Positions 10,301 through 15,801 of a stretch of DNA of 20,389 bases are shown one piece after another (positions within the stretch are counted from its first letter, which is position 1; the number at the start of each line of letters is the position of its first letter). The notes beneath the pieces are model-generated. The model did not search any database, was not told where the DNA came from, and saw only the letters and a program-made list of their open reading frames with translations. The DNA lies in IMG/VR virus record IMGVR_UViG_3300043122_000008, positions 1 through 20,389 of that record; one strand, given 5' to 3'. The stretch comes from a virus. A program made the position numbers and the translations under genes.

Positions 10301-12476
10301 CAGATGCCCCTTTCATTAGAGATGGAAAGGCTTCAAAAAGATCTTTAAATAGCTGGGTCATTGACTCTTTGATGGATATAAATGCATCCATAAAACTAGA
10401 GCCTTTGATCTTTGGAAGTTTAAATTCATTAATTACAATTTTAAACTTTGTAAATTCAGGGACATCAATATCGAAATTCTTTACTCGATTGAAAAGCCCC
10501 TGAAAGACCGTTATAGTACCTTTAGCAAAAGTATTTAAACCACCTTTTGCTTTATCCCAGAGACCCTTAGAAGTAGACACAACTGTTTCCACAGTATCAG
10601 TCCACCATGAGTGTCCAATAACAGCATCATAGATATTGAAGAAAACTTCAATTACCTTTTTACCAAAGCTTCTGATATGTTGTAATGCTTTTGTGAAAGG
10701 ACTTTTATCTAATATACCATCAAAAAGTTTTCCAAGTTCTTCTTGAACTCTTTCGCGAAATTCTTTCAAAGCATCAATTATTTTATCAGCTCGAATAAGT
10801 TTTGCTATTTTATTAAAGATTCTACGAACTGTTTTAAAGAGATCAACCAGAGGCGTCTGCAACACCATAAAGACATTTACAAAATCTGAAAAAGTCTCAG
10901 CTAAAGATTTCGAAGCACCACCAACATAATTGATGATAACTGTAAGAGATTTCGCAACAATTGTTGGTAACATTAAAAAGAGCTCTTTAACTGTTCCCGC
11001 TATGTTGTAAACCTCTGGCAAGAAAGTGTTGGAAATAATTCGGCCTACTTGATAGATCTTGACAGTAAGGCCACTGATTCCTTTTGCCAGTTCATTTATA
11101 GATTTTAAGAAATTTTCAAGATGGCCACGTTTAAATGTGAAGATCTTGGCACTGTCAAAATTGAAATAATCTTTGACCCTACGCCAACCAAATTCTGCAT
11201 TTATAACAAACTCGGTAATTTGACTTCCAAGAGTGTTATAATTCTTCGAGACAGCAATTGCTAAGCGCTTTAATCCTGCTGCATATTCTTGAAGATTCTT
11301 ACGACTAAAGAACCGTTCCAATGTTAGTTTATTCCAACCAGCACCAGTCCAGTTCTTTGGGTTTAATGACTTAAGATCATCTAATGCTTTCTCTACATCA
11401 GATTTGAAACTAAGTTTTGCAAAAGGATTAAAGTTCTTAAACTTTTCAAAATAACTCCCAGTAGACCTATCAAGGATAGTAAGAGCATCTCGAATATCAT
11501 CCTTAAGCGTTCTCGTCAAGACTCCACGTGGTAAAACTTTCAGGAATTGTTTACCAAGAGCACTTACAATACCAAACATTGGTTTAGCAATAGATTTGAT
11601 TCCACCAAGTGTTTGGTGATAGTAATATGCTATTCTGGTACCTAATTCAAAAGCATCTCTAGAAGCTTGCCGTATTGCTTTACTTAAACTGAATGTCCTA
11701 AGACCCATAGCAGTTGTCAGTCCAAGACCTTTATCTAATTCAGATACATAGATCTTAATAGAATCTGAAAGAGATGTCTTTGCTTGTGCTAAAGAAGGTG
11801 CTAATTGGCCAAACTCGCTATTAATTGTTCTAGATTGATTAAGTAAAGATTTAAATACAACATCACTGGTAAGCTTACCTTCAGCAGCTAACCCACGTAG
11901 TTTACCAGTGGTAACTCCAATTTCATCTGCAATTGCTTTGGCAATCCTTGGCGCTTGTTCCAATACAGAGTTCAGTTCTTGACCTCTGAGTGTACCAGAG
12001 GAGATACCCTGTCCTAACTGAATAATGGCAGCGGCAGCAGACTGAGCACCCATATCATCGATAGCAACAGCCTTCTGGATAGATTCAGTAACTTTCAAAA
12101 TCTTATCCAGAGGTGTACCTGTAGATTTGAGTGCACGTCCAAAAGATGAAAAGACTTGGACAGTACCAGAGAGGGAACCTCTTGTACGTTCAGCCATCTT
12201 AAAGAGCTGTTCTTGAGTGGTCAATAGATCTTTAGAACGACCTGTAACTGTAGCAATCTTATTATTAAGACTGGTAAATTCAGTTGATACATTCTTAAGA
12301 TAATTAATAGCAAAGCCACCGGCTGCAAGAGCTCCGATAGACTTTACTAATCCCCTCATAGATTCAGAAGTTTTACTAGTGGTCTTGTCGATGTTACTTA
12401 CAGCTTTTTCTACATTAGCTAGTTGTTTTTCCGCTTTTGATGTTTTAGCATTTACATCAACAATAACACCAGACAT
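4323..12476 (-). CDS. Tail tape measure protein, 2717 aa
   Basis: This protein sets tail length and is threaded through the tail tube. I chose the ATG at 12476: GAGG sits 5 bases upstream of it, whereas the in-frame GTG at 12482 overlaps that GAGG. Residues about 70-250 match the tape measure N-terminal domain, including S-G-T-L-R-G-Q-E-L-N-S-V-L and A-A-E-G-K-L-T-S-D-V. The C-terminus (about 2596-2650) has the usual G-G-Y-I-T-G-P-G-T-G-T-S-D-S-I block followed by S-N-G-E-Y-V-I. Long helical and coiled-coil stretches fill the middle. Several hydrophobic segments are present, for example about 1169-1187, which looks like a signal peptide ending in A-S-A-Q. No lysozyme or peptidase motif was seen. 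At about 0.15 nm per residue the tail would be close to 400 nm. A 9-residue repeat lies at 2206-2232. Confidence 0.95.
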   Translation of the reverse strand: MSGVIVDVNAKTSKAEKQLANVEKAVSNIDKTTSKTSESMRGLVKSIGALAAGGFAINYLKNVSTEFTSLNNKIATVTGRSKDLLTTQEQLFKMAERTRGSLSGTVQVFSSFGRALKSTGTPLDKILKVTESIQKAVAIDDMGAQSAAAAIIQLGQGISSGTLRGQELNSVLEQAPRIAKAIADEIGVTTGKLRGLAAEGKLTSDVVFKSLLNQSRTINSEFGQLAPSLAQAKTSLSDSIKIYVSELDKGLGLTTAMGLRTFSLSKAIRQASRDAFELGTRIAYYYHQTLGGIKSIAKPMFGIVSALGKQFLKVLPRGVLTRTLKDDIRDALTILDRSTGSYFEKFKNFNPFAKLSFKSDVEKALDDLKSLNPKNWTGAGWNKLTLERFFSRKNLQEYAAGLKRLAIAVSKNYNTLGSQITEFVINAEFGWRRVKDYFNFDSAKIFTFKRGHLENFLKSINELAKGISGLTVKIYQVGRIISNTFLPEVYNIAGTVKELFLMLPTIVAKSLTVIINYVGGASKSLAETFSDFVNVFMVLQTPLVDLFKTVRRIFNKIAKLIRADKIIDALKEFRERVQEELGKLFDGILDKSPFTKALQHIRSFGKKVIEVFFNIYDAVIGHSWWTDTVETVVSTSKGLWDKAKGGLNTFAKGTITVFQGLFNRVKNFDIDVPEFTKFKIVINEFKLPKIKGSSFMDAFISIKESMTQLFKDLFEAFPSLMKGASAAIGAVLVQLLFPANIIKKYILAALVTSFATSGTIVAEQFGAAFTGGSLMYAVGNKIGTIVGTAMRVAAREIPIILRDLGKGVTGFFRGFIEQFPKISNAIRGLFDFTDQLNLSGPLGILGAILLGSMGMDLFNVFKKGQKEIGSLGKVFKNMSGLIRGKNGGMISRFIFGRLGPTRTIGLLGLAIDQMGMLDSLFQDMPVLNYGAKAGILAALWHGDELSGKIVGTIKSKVFKPLSRELKYFISSNKKLNWLNAIVYGGAGAANSALSNTFGKRLKTALAKAWNSAADWTADLIRPAWNTTHSYLDRILFGTDAKSTIQSIKSRIGEMVSWVKITFKKNFGKRQAANIASVFTGVGGFAPKDTRSFYEKYLKPDKSAKINPLFNNFAGMFGGGGSAASATSKATRSLSDIAAKAKNQLRSVNTYAMKLAGSQGLLGRLFLGKFGKVAIITTILALMAGIASAQESSDMSFKDDSSPMDDLATTWNKIKLENPFLKVTTIIIGTTLVSLMGALIKFRSQARMLFSNLIDPSTIKKGFAAISAYFGGSGAMFMRRAGIAAGAYLVGGVASRVAQGKDEFDASAGLMLAGLTTLLPKGIVSVITKAIGSVFSAITSTTGLIVTAIVAAVGAAGVLLFGPKGKFWETIGDGFKWVWQHTLGSVPKELGKSGISKALEDLAKKNQLKLTFDVSGIDFDEISSKEKKKLKEMLKEFSDTVESADFQKITTGEISSDTHKSIEDLNRALDRYTKHLEVKSGDKIENFGEYLESLKFFKEPGTWVDTAVSWSKQKMLDRSYAWNKWLLSLRKTLNQIAGRDNSDTFKDMKRLEELRDTKYNIRYKGPVSPKLDYLIDLEKQSKSLLYTNDQLQIATEELQKKFKKAAEAVGTRESRWLITFTGGFQRGLTKLPDSNPLAQAYNKLLDKLIKANEAQIKFNRESKNISKFQKRVSNLQNSLKDIGMTLDTSSLFANDEESLLRLEHLSKSATRIFKDMAQADNVRDLNRYANALAGIKVEIESIINTAKTNNNSRKQFKLKSLAESIGINWASDRSFRGLGDEVAEQLFAEMTKIQTASELLQTKFPSTLSNIGTTYDKAHKELLENLAPSDRDRLFFLRRVSVDQKSFMENLSALFNGEENRYTKMMGISPAQSRQFVTRLMSQMAPTERDYLMQYAKIERDKKNIDQKILKLFNDTNQVLLSNDLAGMAGVDLSQVVRSKGFDRSLSLLKDFKEVQDKIYQAELSGNTSGIESLYKRLYNIREALSETPTDLQTFISNISSLGINISLEDIAAMDKSSLNNLVEANTLVKDINKSMSQTDEVVSKAEFDQILTNKIKAARLAFKSFFNNLGKTISSQFQLLKDAGFSDNKKLLAIPKEMRTQIIDAQKSVIYLNHLIESGDKTKPFEQIVAELDEAETILNRMQKIFDTFAGKLDSINQAFSLNLSKEEFAMLPEELQIQLADSARTMLDKLDGTLTKYLGTNLTKDKSDQNSAKDKSDQNSAKDKSDQNSAKSSDVNFSKPLNDAMNVFKEQREASFATQLQYLQSGVSAILAKDSFSTMKTSEVVDTITGVVPKLSEMKEQLQQLSLVDLQQLYNAALDIQQERKLQDVGAGNKTAKQVADDMQRLIENALIAVSKKDFGAKTKFALNDIGINIEDSAFNMIDMAGRSKIAGLLKTIEEQTAIMQAEGASPQEKRAAQSLVNTAKRHLEDEIERSSKDPKLSRLESIKQAGIEMATSVHSGLTSAFQGLLKGENDIGDFVANIASTLTNSIIDTFINGMLDPLTGENGKLTESLQSFGSSLYENVSGVFKGMFDGISDTLTQNDGLGSKVFSFFSGIVTGIGDALMSAGSGLSGFFGTAMTFVSGLFGNSVAAATGGYITGPGTGTSDSIYARLSNGEYVINAKQTKKHRRLLENINRGLIPHFATGGPVTGINSTLPMRNDAKPTKRKVKDTPQQVINLNITGDVSRQTRAEVFRMLPSIANGVNAHNKETGYKG
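5781..5861 (-). repeat. Three tandem 27-bp repeats in the tape measure gene
   Basis: Units run 5781-5807, 5808-5834 and 5835-5861. The first two are identical and the third differs at one base (5850). In the protein they give D-K-S-D-Q-N-S-A-K three times (residues 2206-2232), a hydrophilic linker. The near identity at DNA level, including synonymous positions, points to recent expansion. Confidence 0.97.
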
Positions 12477-12493
12477 ATCCACCTCACGGTTTT

Positions 12494-12529
12494 AAACCCC
12501 ACTAAAGATATAAATCTCTAATGGGGTCT
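12494..12529 (-). promoter_or_regulatory. 16-bp RNA hairpin between the gp10-like gene and the tape measure gene
   Basis: In minus-strand RNA, positions 12529-12514 pair with 12509-12494 around the loop UUAU. The stem includes CCCC/GGGG and three G-U wobbles and has no mismatch. Read from the plus strand the same wobbles become A-C mismatches, so the fold suits the minus-strand message. It sits 3 bases after the stop at 12533 and just before the tape measure ribosome-binding site. Only UUU follows on the minus side, so a strong terminator is unlikely. Processing, attenuation or RNA stability is more plausible. The plus-strand copy is followed by a T run, so it might also stop antisense transcription. 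Confidence 0.7.
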
Positions 12530-12532
12530 TTT

Positions 12533-12841
12533 TTAGTTTTTGGTTTTTACGATTATTCCATTGGGAGAAACCCCTGGGATATTCAATAATGTTCGTTCAA
12601 TAAAATAAGAAGGAGCTTGTTTTGAGGAACCTTCATTCAAAGGTTCTATATAGGGTACAAGATTTTCTATTTGGTTCCCTTTAACTTCCCATCCTTCTTG
12701 TGCAGTGCCTGTATCTACAGGAGTAGCTGCTTTCAAATCTTCCACAAGTTCTTTTGTCTTTGATTCTAAACCATCCGTAATTACAGCCTTAGATTCTTTT
12801 CTAAAGGCTTTCTTGAAATTTTCAAGTCCTTTTACTTTCAT
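12533..12841 (-). CDS. HK97 gp10-like tail completion / head-tail joining protein
   Basis: The protein is 102 aa. The sequence T-P-V-D-T-G near residue 40, then P-Y-I-E-P-L-N-E-G and A-P-S-Y-F-I-E-R-T-L, matches the pattern of the HK97 gp10-like family (helical N-terminus, P-V-D-T-G, then E-G and a P-x-x-F block). Family members act at the neck or tail end during head-tail joining. The start overlaps the end of the chaperone extension by 20 bases, and AGAGG lies 6-7 bases upstream. Family members often lie before the tail tube gene, so its place between the chaperones and the tape measure is somewhat unusual. The exact role here is inferred. Confidence 0.65.
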   Translation of the reverse strand: MKVKGLENFKKAFRKESKAVITDGLESKTKELVEDLKAATPVDTGTAQEGWEVKGNQIENLVPYIEPLNEGSSKQAPSYFIERTLLNIPGVSPNGIIVKTKN

Positions 12842-13519
12842 CCTTGACCTCTTTTATCACATCTAGTTTATCACCACCACGAGCAGACATCATCTTATTA
12901 AAGAGCCATGATCCTTGAAGTGAACTTACACTCATATGACCATCGGATACTTTAGGTTTAGATACTTCTTCGTAAATGGGAATCAAAGAGGCAAATATCT
13001 CTTGTGGGCGTTTATCACAGCCAAAAGTTTGCATCAATTTTGCTGTACGATCATCTTCTCGCCATCCTACAGGTCTTGATTCAAAGTATTTTTTCCATCC
13101 GAGGAGTTCAGTGTAAGGCATCTCTTCTACAAGCTTATATACAGGTATTCGGAGTGCATAAGCTAGTTCATAGATACTAAACTCTTCCTCGGAAAGTATT
13201 ACTTTCCCTCAGTCATAATCCCAGAATATTTGATGATTTCATTGGAAAGACTGGCAAGTTCTTCCAAAGGGAAACCTTCAAACTCTTCATCAGTCATGTC
13301 TACAGCCCCTTCAGCGGCAGCACGAATGACATGTTTCACAATCTCAAAATCCGCATCTTCGGTAGATTCACCTTTAGTCAAAGCTTTAGCTTTTTCCTGG
13401 AGCTCCTGAACTTCAATGACTTTCAGTTTAGAGATTTCAATAGTTTCACCCATAAACTTAGTCTTTTTGGTGATACGTTTACCGATAAGGCCGCGCAAGC
13501 CTTTTGCTTCTTCTGCCAT
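12822..13519 (-). CDS. Tail assembly chaperone GT, -1 frameshift product
   Basis: The product is about 232 aa: 106 residues of G, then a slip of one base back at GGGAAAG (13208-13202) and 126 residues in the -1 frame ending at 12822. The extension starts V-I-L-S-E-E-E and contains L-G-W-K-K-Y-F and G-W-R-E-D-D-R-T-A-K-L-M, typical of the T part of lambda-like chaperones. The -1 frame is open through the G stop with no interruption, and its only internal ATG (13121) lies 27 codons in, so frameshifting is the natural way to express it. GT binds tape measure and tail tube proteins during tail assembly and is not in the virion. The gene's place just upstream of the tape measure module fits. Confidence 0.88.
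13181..13208 (-). promoter_or_regulatory. Programmed -1 ribosomal frameshift signal
   Basis: The heptamer GGGAAAG (13208-13202) is in the right phase (G GGA AAG) right before the TAA stop and is identical to the lambda G/GT slip site. A 4-nt spacer (13201-13198, which includes the stop) is followed by a stem-loop in minus-strand RNA: ACUUUC (13197-13192), loop CGAG, GAAGAGU (13187-13181). The stem is about 6 bp with one G-U pair. A competing pairing GGAAAG/CUUUCC would hide the heptamer itself and could modulate slipping. Confidence 0.88.
13199..13519 (-). CDS. Tail assembly chaperone G
   Basis: This is the 106-aa zero-frame product ending T-E-G-K and TAA at 13199. I chose the ATG at 13519 because AAAGGAG lies 8 bases upstream. 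An in-frame codon at 13567 would add 16 residues inside the preceding gene and has no good ribosome-binding site. The protein is helical and acidic at its C-terminus (D-M-T-D-E-E-F-E-G-F-P-L-E-E-L), like gpG-type chaperones. Most ribosomes should make G and a minority GT. The start is 4 bases after the stop of the upstream 80-aa gene. Confidence 0.85.
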   Translation of the reverse strand: MAEEAKGLRGLIGKRITKKTKFMGETIEISKLKVIEVQELQEKAKALTKGESTEDADFEIVKHVIRAAAEGAVDMTDEEFEGFPLEELASLSNEIIKYSGIMTEGK

Positions 13520-13523
13520 TTTG

Positions 13524-13766
13524 TTAGGCTCCTTTGATATCTTTGGAATAGGTGGACAAGATGTCATCGACTTGCTTCCTCATCTGATGAAGGATAGACA
13601 ATGTTTTGAAGATCTCAGCAGATTTCTCGCGATCTTCAGCGAACTCTTCAATACGTTCAAAGGTTTTCTGAATGCTAACATTTACGCATTTACGCATATG
13701 TTTAGCTGTGATACGGACCACATAGTCCATACTAAACGGGCGTTTAATTTTCTCAATAATCGACAT
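13524..13766 (-). CDS. Unknown 80-aa helical protein between tail tube and chaperone genes
   Basis: I do not recognise this protein. It is mostly helical and charged, with a basic first half (M-S-I-I-E-K-I-K-R-P) and a Glu/Lys-rich second half, and has no membrane segment. The ATG at 13766 has GAGAGA upstream at fair spacing. An in-frame ATG at 13820 would give 98 aa, but its ribosome-binding site (AGGG) is weaker. It starts about 100 bases after the tRNA, and its last codons contain the ribosome-binding site for chaperone G. Its location in the tail module suggests a tail assembly role, but that is only inference. Confidence 0.7.
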   Translation of the reverse strand: MSIIEKIKRPFSMDYVVRITAKHMRKCVNVSIQKTFERIEEFAEDREKSAEIFKTLSILHQMRKQVDDILSTYSKDIKGA

Positions 13767-13867
13767 ATTAAGTCTCTCAATAATGGTTATTGGAAGGTAG
13801 CTAGAGCAGATTGCAGACATCTAATCCCTAACCTAGCATTTACCGTCTGCCACGACACTTCCATAAA

Positions 13868-13943
13868 TGGGGCTCACAATAGGACTCGAACCTATAACCT
13901 GCTGATTACAAGGCAGCTGCTCTTCCTATTGAGCTATGCGAGC
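13868..13943 (-). tRNA. tRNA-Thr(UGU) with encoded CCA
   Basis: The 76-nt cloverleaf is complete: acceptor GCTCGCA/TGTGAGC with one G-U pair, T8, D arm GCTC/GAGC with GG in the loop, anticodon loop CTTGTAA, five-base variable region, T arm ATAGG/CCTAT with loop TTCGAGT, then C73 and a genomic CCA. The anticodon TGT (13910-13908) reads ACA threonine codons. The anticodon stem closes with a C-U mismatch at 31/39. It begins 7 bases after the tail tube stop and has no promoter of its own that I can see, so it is probably cut out of the virion-gene transcript. It may supply ACA decoding for this AT-rich phage. Confidence 0.93.
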
Positions 13944-13950
13944 TTTAAGA

Positions 13951-14550
13951 TTAAACTGTGTAAGCACCGAAGAATTCAGACTGCAGCGTCAAGGTGACAG
14001 TAGCAGTATTCGAATCAGTCAACTGAGGAGAAACCTGGAGGGCTTCAATCTTACCTACCCAGTAATACTGACTATTTTCGACAGTACCTATACCAGCTGC
14101 AGTAGAAGCATATTTGGTATCACCAGTGCCAGTAGGCTCAGAGTTCATCAGTACAAAACGGAATACATACTGATTACCATCACCTACCATAGAACCAAGG
14201 ATATTGTCAGCTTCCTTGGCCCAATCAGCCGGAACAAAGTTAAGCTGGATTTCCATCGAAGGAGCATCAGCCTGGCCCTGCACCTGCTGAGAGGTCTTAG
14301 AGCCATAAGTAGGAACGTTGACAACGTTCGGAGGAGTACCCATAGAAGGATATTCACGAACATTATTAATACGAACAAAAGTACCAGGAGCTTGAACACC
14401 ACCCTGAGAGGCAATCTCAGTGGCAAACAAAGCCTGGAACTCAGCATCTGTGTCCAAAGCTGCCAAAGCAGTCTTAGTCAGCGGAGTTGCAGGACAAGCA
14501 ACAGCAAGGTCAGAAAAGACACCTGCACCAATAGAAGAAAGATGAGCCAT
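13951..14550 (-). CDS. Major tail tube protein
   Basis: The protein is 199 aa and is the likely building block of the tail tube. The ATG at 14550 has TTGGAG upstream and sits 3 bases after the preceding stop. The pattern is that of siphovirus tube proteins: an N-terminal segment, a central Q-G-Q-A-D-A-P-S-M-E-I-Q-L-N-F strand region, D-N-I-L-G-S-M-V-G-D-G turns, and a C-terminal T-A-T-V-T-L-T-L-Q-S-E-F-F strand. It lies between the tail terminator and the chaperones, as expected for lambda gpV-type genes. C-terminal Ig-like domains found in some relatives are absent. Confidence 0.8.
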   Translation of the reverse strand: MAHLSSIGAGVFSDLAVACPATPLTKTALAALDTDAEFQALFATEIASQGGVQAPGTFVRINNVREYPSMGTPPNVVNVPTYGSKTSQQVQGQADAPSMEIQLNFVPADWAKEADNILGSMVGDGNQYVFRFVLMNSEPTGTGDTKYASTAAGIGTVENSQYYWVGKIEALQVSPQLTDSNTATVTLTLQSEFFGAYTV

Positions 14551-14553
14551 TTA

Positions 14554-14958
14554 TTAAACTCCAAAGAAGTTAAAAGGTATACTGTATTTAGTGCGACATA
14601 AAGAACTGTTCTCACTGTCAGGCTTAGGATCACCTAAAACAGAAATACGACCTATCTGCGTATGACCAGAACCTAGTGAAATATTCTTATTCACAAGATA
14701 CCCATCCAAAATATCAGCAATCATAAAGGCACGATTTGGGCCGATATTCCTCGGAGTAAATATTTCTATAATGAGTAATCCAGCTACAGAACTAGAATTA
14801 ACACCATTACTACTTGCGATAATTGATACTCGAATAAATTCTGTAACCGATGAAGTAGGTGTCAAATTTCTAGGATACGTCTTGATGTTTTCTGCTTTCC
14901 ATTCATCAGAGGCAAATATGGAGAATATATCAGTTTGTAGTCTAGTATATTTTCCCAT
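14554..14958 (-). CDS. Tail terminator-like protein
   Basis: The protein is 134 aa. It starts one base after the previous stop, with GAGGGG upstream. A segment with F-I-R-V-S-I-I and G-L-L-I-I-E-I-F-T-P, followed by a helix (A-F-M-I-A-D-I-L-D-G-Y-L), resembles the alpha/beta fold of tail terminator proteins such as lambda gpU, which cap the finished tail tube and join it to the head. The gene lies directly before the tail tube gene, the usual place. The family was assigned by pattern and position, not by a strong motif. Confidence 0.65.
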   Translation of the reverse strand: MGKYTRLQTDIFSIFASDEWKAENIKTYPRNLTPTSSVTEFIRVSIIASSNGVNSSSVAGLLIIEIFTPRNIGPNRAFMIADILDGYLVNKNISLGSGHTQIGRISVLGDPKPDSENSSLCRTKYSIPFNFFGV

Positions 14959-14959
14959 A

Positions 14960-15310
14960 TTATACCCCTCGACTTATTTCCAGCAGTGTAACAAATTTGC
15001 CATTGGCAATTACATTTCCTATGGACCATGTAATGTTATTGATTACTACCTCATCAAAGAAAGTAATATCAGGAGCCTCTGTAGTCTTAAGGAGTATTTG
15101 TTTGATTTCTACAGATTTTTCTGATCGTTTTCTTTTTGAATTTAACTCAATAACACTAACATTTAATGTCGAAGGGTTTGTAGGTACACTTGCTGTTGAA
15201 AAATCAAAATCATCAGGATTTTTCTTATTAACTGTAGCTGAGACTACTTGGCTTTTAAGTAATTTAAAAGCATTATCTAAATTTTTGCCAATTAGCAATT
15301 TTATATTCAT
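14960..15310 (-). CDS. Head closure / neck protein
   Basis: The protein is 116 aa. The second half is a series of short strands (V-V-I-N-N-I-T-W-S-I-G-N-V-I, then K-F-V-T-L-L-E-I-S-R-G-V), as in small beta-barrel head closure or stopper proteins that seal the portal channel. The gene lies between the head-tail adaptor and the tail terminator, where such proteins are normally encoded. The start overlaps the upstream stop by one base (TAATG). No diagnostic motif was recognised, so the function rests largely on gene order. Confidence 0.55.
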   Translation of the reverse strand: MNIKLLIGKNLDNAFKLLKSQVVSATVNKKNPDDFDFSTASVPTNPSTLNVSVIELNSKRKRSEKSVEIKQILLKTTEAPDITFFDEVVINNITWSIGNVIANGKFVTLLEISRGV

Positions 15311-15783
15311 TAATTAGCCCTCCACCATGTATTGGAGCCTTTATTAAAGAGGATAGGCTGGATTAACCGTCTTACTACAGACGGAAGTAGATCTGGATTG
15401 ATTATGCCAGTAAGACTGATAGTTCCAATATCCAATGCGTTAACTGTCCCTGTACTGTCTTGTAGTCCCTCATTTTTAAGTAAGTGAAGAGCTAGTTCGA
15501 AGGTCGCTAGAATTATCCGGTTAGGAGTAGGATTCATAAGAGCCATAACTCCCAACCTAGGATCAAAATAATAACCACTACGAGGAAAAGCTAATGTTTG
15601 ATCAACACTTATAGCAATTCCTGTCCAACGCTGAGCGTCTAAGATAGATGTAGCTGTGACCAAGGCTTGTGCTTGCCTGGTACTATCTGCATCTGTCCAT
15701 TCACTGCAATCAAGGCGATCAGCAAAGTAGTCGTCAGCTTCCTGGACAGTCGCATGAGAATTAACTCCTTTAGCGAGTGCCAT
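15310..15783 (-). CDS. Head-tail adaptor protein (DnaT-like domain family)
   Basis: The protein is 157 aa. The pattern starts with N-S-H-A-T-V-Q-E-A-D-D-Y-F-A-D-R and W-T-D-A-D, then a helix ending L-D-A-Q-R-W-T-G, then L-A-F-P-R-S-G, and an A-T-F-E-L-A-L-H-L-L helix. This is the usual layout of phage adaptor proteins annotated as DnaT-like. They bind the portal and begin the neck. The ATG at 15783 has GGGAGAC upstream. It lies 18 bases after the capsid gene and overlaps the next gene by one base. Confidence 0.8.
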   Translation of the reverse strand: MALAKGVNSHATVQEADDYFADRLDCSEWTDADSTRQAQALVTATSILDAQRWTGIAISVDQTLAFPRSGYYFDPRLGVMALMNPTPNRIILATFELALHLLKNEGLQDSTGTVNALDIGTISLTGIINPDLLPSVVRRLIQPILFNKGSNTWWRAN

Positions 15784-15801
15784 ATGTGTCTCCCAATTAG
15801 A

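Noticed and set aside
12494-12536. A rho-independent terminator for the plus strand
   Set aside because: A T run follows on the plus side, but there is no plus-strand gene to end, and the stem has A-C mismatches in that RNA. It is kept only as a possible secondary role.
12822-13121. A separate 99-aa gene starting at 13121
   Set aside because: There is no convincing ribosome-binding site, the frame is open upstream to the slip site, and the added 27 residues fit the chaperone extension. A frameshift fusion explains it better.
13416-14601. Plus-strand open frames across the tRNA, chaperone and tail tube region
   Set aside because: They run through the tRNA and recognisable minus-strand genes and encode nothing familiar.
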